Shown here in pieces: positions 52,963 to 61,550 of a stretch of 64,000 nt of DNA. Source of the stretch: Acinetobacter junii CIP 64.5 (lineage in GTDB: Bacteria > Pseudomonadota > Gammaproteobacteria > Pseudomonadales > Moraxellaceae). A model generated the notes under the pieces. The model worked only from the letters and a program-made list of their open reading frames with translations, searched no databases and was not told the origin of the DNA. The stretch is from assembly GCF_000368765.1 (NCBI RefSeq), contig NZ_KB849654.1:586043-650042 (forward strand). The letters run 5' to 3'. Position numbers and translations under genes: made by a program. The first letter of the stretch is position 1, and each line of letters begins with the position of its first letter.

Positions 52963-53493
52963 TTACTCAACATAAATTGTGACTGTTTCGGCCCCATGAC
53001 AGCCGATTGCAATTCGGGGCAAACATACGGGTTGTACATTAATTAATAGATTTGTTAGATGGCGACTTGCTGGCTTTGCATCTTTAACAAGTCTATTAAC
53101 TTCAGCGTATGTCTCCTCAGTAAGTTCAAATCCATTTAAGTTCAACTCTAATGTGAAAGTACCTGGTGTCCCTACAGGATTTGTTTCAAACCATTCATGA
53201 AAAATGCATTGGTAACCAAATTGAGATAGAACCTCACGAACAGCTTGTCGAGTTCCTTTAATTTGATGTTGTCGAAATGATTTTTTAATAAGTGAACGCT
53301 GCAATGAGGGTTGCCAACTGTTATCCCAAGAATCAACAGAATATTGCCATGCCAAAAAAGACAAGAATGAATCAGGGGCATTATCAATAGAAGCTAATGA
53401 TTTGATTGCTAATGGAAGTTCACAATTCCTAGCTGTAACTTCAGTAATATTTCTTTCAAACTGAGTACTATTTGGAGGCAGTAATTTACTCAC
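52963..53493 (-). CDS. I: Baseplate/tail formation protein gpI
   Basis: The 176-residue protein (LLPPNSTQFERNITEVTARNCELPLAIKSLASIDNAPDSFLSFLAWQYSVDSWD) matches P2 gpI. It lies between J and H and overlaps J by 4 nt. It helps attach fibres to the baseplate. Confidence 0.94.
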   Translation of the reverse strand: MSKLLPPNSTQFERNITEVTARNCELPLAIKSLASIDNAPDSFLSFLAWQYSVDSWDNSWQPSLQRSLIKKSFRQHQIKGTRQAVREVLSQFGYQCIFHEWFETNPVGTPGTFTLELNLNGFELTEETYAEVNRLVKDAKPASRHLTNLLINVQPVCLPRIAIGCHGAETVTIYVE

Positions 53494-54395
53494 TCAATTC
53501 CTCCGATCGTTACTGTTAAATTGTTGCAATATGAGGCTTGAGCTTGTGTCAAAACAACGTCTGATAACGGACTTTCTAATTCAACACGACGTACGCCATC
53601 AACATGCAATGCGGCATATATCGCTGATAAATGAATTGATCGTCCAATTCTTTTTTGTTTGGTTGCATAAGCAGTAATATTCGAAATTGCTTGTTGAAGT
53701 AATGTTGCTGCCTCAGGGTCTTTATCAATGTAAAGTTTAGCTTCAATCGAATACTCAACAATTTCTACAGATTGAACTGTGACTCTATCTCCTATTGGAC
53801 GTACATCTTCAGCCGTTACAGCATTTTCAACAATCTGAATCAATTCTGGAGATGCCGTACCTGTTAATGAGTCAGCTTGCAAAATAGTTAAGGTGATATA
53901 AGCGGGCTGAGGTGAAACAACTGATACATCTCCAACTCTACCATCGGCATCCCGCGCAAATTTTTTATATGCAGCCTCTGGTCCTGCAACCGATAAAGTG
54001 TCAAATGCAAGCTGAATACGTTCGCGAAAAGCATCATCAGATTCCATGATTGCAGCAATCGGTGGGGTTTTGCTATTGTCAGCTGGCTTAATTGTTAAAC
54101 GAGAAACATTGAAATTTGCCCCAACTTGATCTAGATCATTGTTGGTGGCATATGCCAGTAATAGTGCCCTTGCCGATGTATTAATCCTATTGCGAAGTAT
54201 CAATTCACGATATGCATTTTCTTCTAGAAATTTTGTTAAAGGTTCACTTTCGCGCTCTAGTGTTTCAGTTATTTGATCTACTTCATCATTAGGAAAGAGA
54301 GCAATAAGAGCTGCTTTTCTTTCAGAAAAAATCGTCTCAAAATCAAGGCTTTCAATAATATCAGGCGGTGACAACGAATTAAAATCTACACTCAT
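53490..54395 (-). CDS. J: Baseplate wedge protein gpJ
   Basis: The 301-residue protein (MSVDFNSLSPPDIIESLDFETIFSERKAALIALFP) matches the gpJ family, with the family segment DAFRERIQLAFDTLSVAGPEAAYKKFARDADGRVGDVSVVSP. It forms the baseplate wedge. It overlaps I and W by 4 nt each. Confidence 0.95.
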   Translation of the reverse strand: MSVDFNSLSPPDIIESLDFETIFSERKAALIALFPNDEVDQITETLERESEPLTKFLEENAYRELILRNRINTSARALLLAYATNNDLDQVGANFNVSRLTIKPADNSKTPPIAAIMESDDAFRERIQLAFDTLSVAGPEAAYKKFARDADGRVGDVSVVSPQPAYITLTILQADSLTGTASPELIQIVENAVTAEDVRPIGDRVTVQSVEIVEYSIEAKLYIDKDPEAATLLQQAISNITAYATKQKRIGRSIHLSAIYAALHVDGVRRVELESPLSDVVLTQAQASYCNNLTVTIGGIE

Positions 54396-54739
54396 GCTTT
54401 AGCACCCATATTTAAAGGAATTCTTAAATTCATAGATTGACCTGAAACTCTGTAAACAGTTTCAATATCAAAAACCAATCCACTTCCTTGAACGCTATAA
54501 AGTTTGATCTGATTGATATCGACACGCTTCTCCCAAGTCGTAACTGCAGCATAAATTGCGCTGTAACATTTGAGTAACAGGACTTCATTAATAGGTTTAT
54601 CTAACAGCTCAAAAATAAGAGAGCCATAGTTTCTACGCATTGCACGACTTCCGATTGGCGTAGTGATAATGTCTTGCAACGACTGTTGAATAGATTCTTG
54701 AAGAGAGGTAGTTTTTTGGCCATTGTTTTTATTGATCAT
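54392..54739 (-). CDS. W: Baseplate wedge protein gpW
   Basis: The 115-residue protein matches gp25/W-like wedge proteins (LQDIITTPIGSRAMRRNYGSLIFELLDKPINEV). It is a small conserved baseplate component. Overlaps V and J. Confidence 0.94.
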   Translation of the reverse strand: MINKNNGQKTTSLQESIQQSLQDIITTPIGSRAMRRNYGSLIFELLDKPINEVLLLKCYSAIYAAVTTWEKRVDINQIKLYSVQGSGLVFDIETVYRVSGQSMNLRIPLNMGAKA

Positions 54740-55365
54740 GGAACAGGTCCTCCAGATGTACCACCACCAGTTTGAACTCCAGATGTTTTATGCGATTTCA
54801 GGCTAATATCACCTGCTTTAACATCTGCATCAGTACTGAAATTACCTGTTGAATGGCTACTACCCTGTACAAGTTGGCTACCACCCACTGTGTTATTTCC
54901 AGTCATTGCTGTACTGCCATTAATCTTTAAATTGCCATTTATTGTGGTATCTCCGTTTAATGTGATTCCACCTAACGCTGTAATAACAGCTTTACCTCCT
55001 TCAGGTAAAATGGCTTCTAAGATATGTGAACTGGTGTCATAAGAAATAAAACAACCATCAGAAAATAAACGAATGTTTTTATTTGGGTCAGTAGAAATTG
55101 ACGGATTATTTTCATTATTCAGACCAGCTACTGCGATGCCTAGCTCTAGAACTCCACATGGACTTAATACAACAACTTCTTCACCAGGACTAATCGGATC
55201 CCATGTTTTGTCATTTCCAGCTCTTAAATTTAAAAAACGGATTTCCGCAGTCGTAATCTCGCCTAAATCGACGGTGACTGTAGGAAAAGGTTGGGACGGA
55301 TTAAAGGTCTTGACTGTTCCTAAACGAATCAGGTTTTCAAGACGACGGGCGATTTCTGCATTCAT
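54736..55365 (-). CDS. V: Baseplate spike protein gpV
   Basis: The 209-residue form starts at ATG 55365 (MNAEIARRLENLIRLGTV), which aligns with the P2 V N-terminus; a longer frame begins with TTG at 55431 inside the dyad site. It has an OB-like domain (FPTVTVDLGEITTAEIRFLNLR) and a beta-helical spike with short repeats (NGDTTINGNLKING) and a Gly-rich tip. It punctures the outer membrane. Confidence 0.9.
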   Translation of the reverse strand: MNAEIARRLENLIRLGTVKTFNPSQPFPTVTVDLGEITTAEIRFLNLRAGNDKTWDPISPGEEVVVLSPCGVLELGIAVAGLNNENNPSISTDPNKNIRLFSDGCFISYDTSSHILEAILPEGGKAVITALGGITLNGDTTINGNLKINGSTAMTGNNTVGGSQLVQGSSHSTGNFSTDADVKAGDISLKSHKTSGVQTGGGTSGGPVP

Positions 55366-55410
55366 GCAGCAATCGTTATTCAGCACAGCATTTATTGCAT
55401 GTAATGTTGC

Positions 55411-55431
55411 TTGTATGTCAGTTAAATACAA
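55411..55431 (-). promoter_or_regulatory. Candidate late promoter activator site upstream of V
   Basis: The minus strand reads TTGTATTTAACTGACATACAA, 20 of 21 bases identical to the site before FI. It lies 46-66 bp before the V start at 55365, where the P2 V promoter would be expected. Confidence 0.7.
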
Positions 55432-55436
55432 ATAAG

Positions 55437-55883
55437 TTACATATCGACATAAGCCGTTATATCGGTCTCAATCATCTCGATTTCTTCAGGGGTAAAGCCT
55501 AATAGTTCGCGACTGTGATATTTCACAGTAGGACCATTGCGATTTACTTTATCCAGTAAACCAAATTGATGAACACGTGCGATAAATGCAACACGTCCAG
55601 CAAAACCAATAGCAACACCTTCAGTTGTTCTATGGATTTTCATCCACTTGGCATTTTTAATTGCATTGAACATTTTATTTTTTATCTTGTTCTTTTTATC
55701 GCGTAACTTATTTTTCCGAGGCACATACTTACTGCCATCAGGGTTTTGTTGTTTGGTTATACGTTTCTTTTGAGATCCACGAAGTTTACGACCTATCGAC
55801 ATTTCAAGCTTTCTTCGCTCTACATCTGAAAGCTTAATTAGCATCGCACCTAAATGATCACTAAGCGCCTGTAACTCGGCCAT
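55437..55883 (-). CDS. S: Tail completion protein gpS
   Basis: The 148-residue basic protein (MAELQALSDHLGAMLIKLSDVERRKLEMSIGRKLRGSQKKRI) matches P2 S/virion morphogenesis proteins. It lies 2 nt from R. Confidence 0.9.
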   Translation of the reverse strand: MAELQALSDHLGAMLIKLSDVERRKLEMSIGRKLRGSQKKRITKQQNPDGSKYVPRKNKLRDKKNKIKNKMFNAIKNAKWMKIHRTTEGVAIGFAGRVAFIARVHQFGLLDKVNRNGPTVKYHSRELLGFTPEEIEMIETDITAYVDM

Positions 55884-55885
55884 AA

Positions 55886-56395
55886 TTAATTACCAAAAAA
55901 TAAATTTTCAGGATCTGCCGACATCCACTCTGCAAGTACTTCCCCTGTTTTATGATCAACCATTTTAAAAGGAGTTGGCTCAGCTGCAGTTTCGTATTGT
56001 GGTTCGCTCGGGAATGAGATATCTAATTGGCCATCGGGCAGCCGTTTCACTATCACACGTTCCGTAATTGGGAAATTAAGAGCTAGATCCACTTTGCTAT
56101 TGTCTAAAAGCACCGTTTCAAACTTAAACGCATTTTTGTTCTTGTCTAAGTTGACCAATAAATCGGATTGGTTGATACGTACCCAATCTAATAATGGAAT
56201 CATCACGGCATCCAGTTCGCCAGCGTACTCTGTCAATATGATTTCTAATTCATATTCATACTCAAACGAAAGCCCGTTGGACATAAGACTTCGGATTTTC
56301 CCATTGTCAGTATGAATCAGCAATCGATCAGGATCTCGCTGTAATTCTTTTACAGCATTGAGCATGTGAGTACGCAGGCTTTCTGGTTTTTTCAT
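55886..56395 (-). CDS. R: Tail completion protein gpR
   Basis: The 169-residue protein (MKKPESLRTHMLNAVKELQRDPDRLLIHTDNGKIRS) matches gpR. It overlaps the endolysin by 4 nt and precedes S. Confidence 0.9.
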   Translation of the reverse strand: MKKPESLRTHMLNAVKELQRDPDRLLIHTDNGKIRSLMSNGLSFEYEYELEIILTEYAGELDAVMIPLLDWVRINQSDLLVNLDKNKNAFKFETVLLDNSKVDLALNFPITERVIVKRLPDGQLDISFPSEPQYETAAEPTPFKMVDHKTGEVLAEWMSADPENLFFGN

Positions 56396-57222
56396 GCGAC
56401 TTTAACCTCGCCATAGATTGGCTCAAGGTGATCCCATTCTTTTTGGAATTTTGCTTGATAGCCCAATTTTTTATAATTTTTACCGTTATACAGCGTAAAA
56501 ACTGTGTGCCAATCTTGTTTTTGTAAAGCTGCTAAAAGACCAGGTTTCCATTCAATAAACCGAATAAAAGCTTCAAGTTGTAGTGTCTCACTTTGTTGTT
56601 GTTGGTCAACAAAGTCTTGAACTGATTGATAGCCTAGATCTTTCCAGTTTTCCCCCATAATTTGAAATTGCCCCCAGCTTGTAGACATAAGTGCAGATTC
56701 TTTATGGATATTGCTTGCTAAACTCAAACGAGTGTATTCAGCTTGATCGCCTTTGTAGCCACCCACCTGAGTATTGACTAGATTAGGAACAGTTTTGACT
56801 AATCCTGTCGCTAAAGTTTTACCTAATGATTGACTGAGATAGAAATACATTCGGTGGCGTTCAAATAAGATTTTAGCTTTTCCATTTTTGAGAAAACCTA
56901 CTCCTCGTCCTTCAACAGCACCAAAGACTCGAATCACTAACTCTGGAACTTTTAAACGTTTTGCAGCTTCTTTGTAGTCATCATCTTTCAACAACTTACT
57001 AACAGAATTTCCAGTTAATGCCTGACGTGTCTTATCACCTACTTTACCATCGGCCACTAATCCAACTTTACGCTGAAATTGAATAACTGCAGCTTCGGTA
57101 CTTGGTCCGAAATGACCATCAATATTAAGTGGCTTTCCACCAATATTTTTATAACCTAAAGCAGCTAACTGTTTTTGAAGGGTTGCAATGGCATCGCCTT
57201 TTGAGCCAAATTTTAAGATCAT
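56392..57222 (-). CDS. Endolysin: peptidoglycan-binding domain and N-acetylmuramidase
   Basis: The 276-residue protein has an N-terminal PG_binding_1 domain (FGSKGDAIATLQKQLAALGY ... GHFGPSTEAAVIQFQ, residues 4-70) and a DUF3380-like muramidase (VFGAVEGRGVGFLKNGKAKILFERHRMYFYL, then SWGQFQIMG). It degrades the cell wall at lysis. It overlaps the two small membrane genes. No spanin gene is seen between it and R. Confidence 0.9.
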   Translation of the reverse strand: MILKFGSKGDAIATLQKQLAALGYKNIGGKPLNIDGHFGPSTEAAVIQFQRKVGLVADGKVGDKTRQALTGNSVSKLLKDDDYKEAAKRLKVPELVIRVFGAVEGRGVGFLKNGKAKILFERHRMYFYLSQSLGKTLATGLVKTVPNLVNTQVGGYKGDQAEYTRLSLASNIHKESALMSTSWGQFQIMGENWKDLGYQSVQDFVDQQQQSETLQLEAFIRFIEWKPGLLAALQKQDWHTVFTLYNGKNYKKLGYQAKFQKEWDHLEPIYGEVKVA

Positions 57223-57491
57223 GACGTACTCCAGATTACCTTAGCCACATTGCCTTTTGCTCGATAAATGATGACCGCGAACAGGATGGAAAAGACGGCA
57301 TCCCATAACGTAACAGGGTCTTTAAATAATAGAATATGTACGCTTTGCCCCATAAATGACGCGATTAGAATCGTTGCCATAAAAGAGTAAAGTCTTCTAT
57401 GTCGCAATCCTGTTGGATCAAAGCAGATGATGCGAAGCCCGCAAAAAATATAGGCAATCAAAGCGATAAATTGAAATAGGATTTCCATCAT
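57219..57491 (-). CDS. Small membrane protein, probable holin or antiholin
   Basis: The 90-residue protein has three hydrophobic segments (FIALIAYIFCGLRIICF, SFMATILIASFMGQ, AVFSILFAVIIY). It lies between the putative holin and endolysin and overlaps both, the usual lysis cassette form. Exact role inferred. Confidence 0.75.
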   Translation of the reverse strand: MMEILFQFIALIAYIFCGLRIICFDPTGLRHRRLYSFMATILIASFMGQSVHILLFKDPVTLWDAVFSILFAVIIYRAKGNVAKVIWSTS

Positions 57492-57844
57492 GATGTTCCT
57501 CCACCACGAAATTTATTCCAGATGTCAGATAAACTGGTTTGATCCACCCAAACCATAAGTTTTAAAATGATTGGCAATGAAAAAATTGCTGCAGCCATTC
57601 CTGCCGTTGCATCATTTGTAATAAATGTCCGAGCAATAACTTCAGGTGAAAGTAAATAGCCAAATCCAGTCGCTAGAATCATCGTGGTTAAACGTTGTAA
57701 GGGTCTTAAATCTTTCTTTGTCGTAGCAAATAGTGCAGCTCCAAAGACCGCCCCGAGTAATGCATTGCCATTGATAAATGGTAGTAATGAAGCAGCACTG
57801 AGAGTCAAAGCTGTCATAGTTGTGGTTGTTGCTGGTTCTGCCAT
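57488..57844 (-). CDS. Putative holin
   Basis: The 118-residue protein (start ATG 57844, MAEPATTTTMTALTLS) has hydrophobic segments LLPFINGNALLGAVFGAALFA, TMILATGFGYLL and AAAIFSLPIILKLMV. A longer frame to 57898 overlaps gene X and was not used. Position between X and the endolysin suits a holin. Confidence 0.75.
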   Translation of the reverse strand: MAEPATTTTMTALTLSAASLLPFINGNALLGAVFGAALFATTKKDLRPLQRLTTMILATGFGYLLSPEVIARTFITNDATAGMAAAIFSLPIILKLMVWVDQTSLSDIWNKFRGGGTS

Positions 57845-57851
57845 ATTTTTT

Positions 57852-58064
57852 CTAATCCCATAATTGAATGGTTTGTTTTGTTTGTTGCGGTGTATCAATG
57901 TCGGGCAAAATCAGTGAAGTACCCATTGGAAGAATCACGTCCAACTCTGATAAATGAGGATTGGCAACTAAGACTTTTTCCACTACGCCAGAACTTCTTC
58001 CGTAGTAACGCCAGCAAATTGAATCAATGGTATCGTTTTGGATAGCTGTTACTGTTTTACTCAT
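57852..58064 (-). CDS. X: Tail protein gpX (LysM-like)
   Basis: The 70-residue LysM-like protein (TVTAIQNDTIDSICWRYYGRSSGVVEKVLVANP) matches P2 X. It overlaps L by 4 nt. Confidence 0.93.
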   Translation of the reverse strand: MSKTVTAIQNDTIDSICWRYYGRSSGVVEKVLVANPHLSELDVILPMGTSLILPDIDTPQQTKQTIQLWD

Positions 58065-58510
58065 ATCAATTCAACCACCGTATGGTTTTCGCCTAGCAAC
58101 TGCTGAATCGCCCATTGTTTATTTCGACGATATTCATCAATGGTTAGACTAGAATCTTCGAGATTTTTTAAACCAGCATTTGAACTGTCATAGGACCGAT
58201 ATTTCTCATTTACCTTTGCAGCTACACCATTTGATACGGCAGAAAAGTAGAGATAATCCGTTTCAGGTAAATCATCGACTTCGCCTTCAGACAAATCTGA
58301 TAATTGTGATGCTTTAGATTTGAGTGCCTTTAATAAGCGGTTTACATCGATCACTTCTTCAATGATGTTTTGTTTTAATCTTTCGTTTGTGACTGAGCCA
58401 TCGATTCGGATTTTTTCCCGAATATCATCCAAAGCAATTTGCGGAAAAAACGGGTCACTCTTGATGATGATTTGACTTGGTGTGTTATTGCCATTTGCAA
58501 CGAATCCCAT
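58061..58510 (-). CDS. L: Head completion protein gpL
   Basis: The 149-residue protein (PFFPQIALDDIREKIRIDGSVTNERLKQNIIEEVIDVNRLL) matches P2 L. GGAGGGGAG lies upstream of ATG 58510. Confidence 0.93.
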   Translation of the reverse strand: MGFVANGNNTPSQIIIKSDPFFPQIALDDIREKIRIDGSVTNERLKQNIIEEVIDVNRLLKALKSKASQLSDLSEGEVDDLPETDYLYFSAVSNGVAAKVNEKYRSYDSSNAGLKNLEDSSLTIDEYRRNKQWAIQQLLGENHTVVELI

Positions 58511-58620
58511 GAGATCTCCCCTCCTGTAATTATTAGTGCACGGGTGGGAACGATTGTTTAATGATTATCACAATGTAATGACATCGCAATCGTTCGCCCA
58601 TGCGGTGCGAGGGCACTTGG
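58511..58620 (-). other. Structured non-coding gap between M and L
   Basis: The 110-bp stretch in the capsid operon has no frame but holds AACGATTG / CAATCGTT (58549-58556, 58587-58594), extended by TGGG / CCCA across a 2-nt bulge, and a separate GTGC / GCAC hairpin (58605-58616). It could be an RNA structure or a remnant of a lost gene. Confidence 0.6.
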
Positions 58621-59487
58621 TTATGTCGTTTTAAAAGCCAAGCTGCCTTGGTCATCAACGACTTGTGAACCATTGCCATTTAACAATGGTTCAGCTTGTT
58701 GGGTGGTTTGAACTTCTTCTTCAGATTGTTTTACCTGGTCAGATGGCACAGGTAATTTTTTTAACAATGAAGTCAACATTTTTAAATCTTGCTTACCGTT
58801 GCAACGATCATCTAATTTGATGGCTCGCTCTAAACGTTGTTTGGCATATTCGGCATGGTGCCAAATCCATTCAGGTAATTGGTCATCAATCTCACCTGAA
58901 TTGGCATCAATTGCCTTATTGATTTCCTTGATTTCACCTTTGGCCAAAGCAACGAGCAGTTTTGCACGTACTTGATCGGGCATATCCAGTGCCTCTTTTG
59001 GAATATCTTCATTCTCCAAAAGTGTTTCTAGATTCCAAAGAATCGGCAAATCAATATCAGCATTGGTTTTGAGTTTCTTCAAAAATGCATTCGCGATTTC
59101 TTCAGTCACTAATGTTACTGTTGTACGTTCAAAACGATCAGGCATGATCATGTTATGACGTAATGCAAAATCAGCCATTTCGATGGCTTTTTCATAATTA
59201 CCAACATCAATACACCACACCAAAATGGTCATGAATACGCCATCTTGAATCGGTTTATTGGCTTCGATAATGCCTTCTACATAAGGCAAATACGTTGGGA
59301 CGAGAGCCTGTTTTAGCTGAATCTTCGCTTCAATCGATTGGATCTGCTTCAAGCGATGGCGGTCATTGTTTAACTGAGCCAATTGCAGTTCGTAAAAGGT
59401 CTGTTCTTGCATGGTGCCGAACTCAGCAGCCGATTCGGCTGCTGCTTTGGCACTATGTTTATGGAAATGTTGACGTGCTAATGACAT
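58621..59487 (-). CDS. M: Terminase small/endonuclease subunit gpM
   Basis: The 288-residue protein (SLARQHFHKHSAKAAAESAA, DGVFMTILVWCIDVGNYEKAIEMADFALRHN) matches P2 M. It cuts cos DNA with gpP for packaging. It has a charged, Gln-rich C-terminal tail. Confidence 0.93.
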   Translation of the reverse strand: MSLARQHFHKHSAKAAAESAAEFGTMQEQTFYELQLAQLNNDRHRLKQIQSIEAKIQLKQALVPTYLPYVEGIIEANKPIQDGVFMTILVWCIDVGNYEKAIEMADFALRHNMIMPDRFERTTVTLVTEEIANAFLKKLKTNADIDLPILWNLETLLENEDIPKEALDMPDQVRAKLLVALAKGEIKEINKAIDANSGEIDDQLPEWIWHHAEYAKQRLERAIKLDDRCNGKQDLKMLTSLLKKLPVPSDQVKQSEEEVQTTQQAEPLLNGNGSQVVDDQGSLAFKTT

Positions 59488-59490
59488 GGC

Positions 59491-60495
59491 TTACACCAAT
59501 TCAATGTTTTCAGCCATTGCAGCAAGACCTAAATCTTCGATGTAGTAATCTTCGTTTGAAGATTCATAGTTCTCGATTTGATCGCGTTTGGCATTATCTA
59601 CTACGGTACGACGACGAGATCCTTCCTGAACATAGATTGAAAGGTTGTCAAATGTTGTCACCAAGATTGCATTTTCTGGGAAGAACGGCACAGCATAGAC
59701 AGGTAAATTGCCCATGCGTTTTTGGCTGATAATAATATCTGCAGAAAGTTTTTCGCTGTTCTCTTGCTCTTTGTTTACCAGTGGGAAATATTTGTCAGAA
59801 ACAGTACGACGATTACATAGTACAACCAAATCAGGATTGTCCTGGTGTACCTCATCAATCATTTCATTGGTTAAATCCATTACCAATGCATCGACATTAT
59901 GATAATCGCCTGTCGCACCGATTTTGATTTTTCCAACTGTTGCTCCTGAAGACATAACACGGGAGGCATTTTCTTCACGCATTTTTTGCAGCCAGCCTTT
60001 GTTCACATCTTGAAGCTTTGGATTGGCTACAATATCAGTGGTTGCAGCAATCGACGTACCATTAAAACCAATCATGATACGGTCAAGTGCTTGACGTTTT
60101 TGAATCTGACCACTGAAGCGAGCATAGAAATCTTTAAATTTCGCCCATTGATCTAACTTTTGATATTTAATCGCGGTATCAAAGTCAGTTTTACGACAAA
60201 AGTAAAAACGCTCATCCATTGATGACGGATCTTTGGCTTGGCGATCTGTGGTATCGGTATTGGTACGCGATGCAATTGGACGTGAAATTCCAAGTCCTAC
60301 AGCAGATCCAGATTGTTCATTGACTAAATGGATATTAATTTTTTGTAGGAATGCTGAAGACAACTGGATCTTGTCTTCGAGTTTTTGTTGAATCGTTGGG
60401 GTTACTGTAAATTTCTGAGAAACTTTTGGAACACCATTCAACTTTGCTAATTGCTGCATTGCAGCATTGAATTTTAATCGTGTATCTATACGCAT
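59491..60495 (-). CDS. N: Major capsid protein gpN
   Basis: The 334-residue protein (MRIDTRLKFNAAMQQLAKLNGVP, SSAFLQKINIHLVNEQSGSAVGLGI) matches P2 N. It forms the icosahedral head after cleavage of the scaffold. Confidence 0.95.
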   Translation of the reverse strand: MRIDTRLKFNAAMQQLAKLNGVPKVSQKFTVTPTIQQKLEDKIQLSSAFLQKINIHLVNEQSGSAVGLGISRPIASRTNTDTTDRQAKDPSSMDERFYFCRKTDFDTAIKYQKLDQWAKFKDFYARFSGQIQKRQALDRIMIGFNGTSIAATTDIVANPKLQDVNKGWLQKMREENASRVMSSGATVGKIKIGATGDYHNVDALVMDLTNEMIDEVHQDNPDLVVLCNRRTVSDKYFPLVNKEQENSEKLSADIIISQKRMGNLPVYAVPFFPENAILVTTFDNLSIYVQEGSRRRTVVDNAKRDQIENYESSNEDYYIEDLGLAAMAENIELV

Positions 60496-60526
60496 TGAAT
60501 TTACTCTTTATATTTTTATTGTTGGA

Positions 60527-61369
60527 TTAGCAATCAACAATTTCAGTGAATTGGGAGTTACCAGATGTTGGGCGTGGTTCAGAATCAGGTTCACCATTGA
60601 GCTTTTGCTTCAGATCGTTAAAATCGTTTTTGAGCTGCTCATGGGCTGTATTTAAAGTGCTGAAATCACTCTCTAATTTAGAAACAGCTTTACCCTGCTC
60701 TGCAGTTTCAGTCGCAATTTCGATAATCGCGTTTTCTTGTTCAGAGAATGATTCCGCTGTCTTTTTCTCGTCTTTTTCTTGTTTAGAAAATAGTTTTTTT
60801 ACTTTGTCGAGTAAGCCAGCGGAATAGGATTGAGGCTCTTTGACCTCTTCAAATTCGATTTGGGTTTCTACAGCTGCGGTGAATAAATTCTCAGGACGTT
60901 GTTTACGTTCATTGAGTGGATTTACTTTTGCTCCAGCAGCAAAAGCCAACATTTCAGTTCCGAGGGATGCTGGGGAATCTGTAACAGCCAAACCGATCAG
61001 ATAAGCCTTTCCTGTTTTGGCAAAGTTTTCATCGACTTCTATCGATGTATAAACTTTCTGCTTTTGCTGGTTCAGAGAAATAAGATTATCTGTCGGTTCG
61101 ATTTGGGCAAAAAGTGCATCTTTTTCTTCACCATTGATGGTTACTTTTTCTGTTTTTAAAGCAAGTACATCGCCATAAGCACCAAAAGTTCCACCAGGAT
61201 AAACACTGCGTAAATGCTCAATGTTAATACGAGCACCATAAGTGTTTGGATCATAGCTTTGAGCCATTTGAATGATCCAATCAGATTGGATTTCACGACC
61301 GTCAGTGGTATCCCCTGCTACTGCAATACGAAACCACTTGGATTTGTATTTCTTTTCTTCTTTGCTCAT
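60527..61369 (-). CDS. O: Capsid scaffolding/serine protease gpO
   Basis: The 280-residue protein starts at ATG 61369 (MSKEEKKYKSKWFRIAVAG) with AGG upstream; the longer frame to 61432 lacks support. It has the P2 O protease region (YDPNTYGARINIEHLRS, VYTSIEVDENFAKTGKAYLIGLAVTDSPASLGTEML) and a C-terminal scaffold coiled coil (SKLESDFSTLNTAHEQLKND). It is divergent from P. Confidence 0.94.
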   Translation of the reverse strand: MSKEEKKYKSKWFRIAVAGDTTDGREIQSDWIIQMAQSYDPNTYGARINIEHLRSVYPGGTFGAYGDVLALKTEKVTINGEEKDALFAQIEPTDNLISLNQQKQKVYTSIEVDENFAKTGKAYLIGLAVTDSPASLGTEMLAFAAGAKVNPLNERKQRPENLFTAAVETQIEFEEVKEPQSYSAGLLDKVKKLFSKQEKDEKKTAESFSEQENAIIEIATETAEQGKAVSKLESDFSTLNTAHEQLKNDFNDLKQKLNGEPDSEPRPTSGNSQFTEIVDC

Positions 61370-61461
61370 TTGCAAACCTATCAATGAAATTATGGAAAAA
61401 TTCATGTTTTCGAATAGGTGCAGAATGGGCAATGTAGACTATCTCAAGCAATTCAAATGGC

Positions 61462-61482
61462 TTGTATATAACTGACATACAA
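61462..61482. promoter_or_regulatory. Candidate late promoter activator site between O and P
   Basis: The plus strand reads TTGTATATAACTGACATACAA, nearly identical to the sites before FI and V. It lies between the divergent O and P genes, where P2 has its PO and PP promoters, and its dyad symmetry could serve both. Confidence 0.7.
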
Positions 61483-61550
61483 ATGGCTTTAACTGATAAA
61501 TAAATAAGGTACTGCCAATGTTTGCCAATTAAAGTAATCACTAATTGGCA

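Noticed and set aside
55073-55435. 120-codon plus-strand frame opposite gene V
   Set aside because: Complement of a well-supported P2 structural gene.
59295-59729. 144-codon plus-strand frame across the M-N junction
   Set aside because: Complement of two recognised phage genes.
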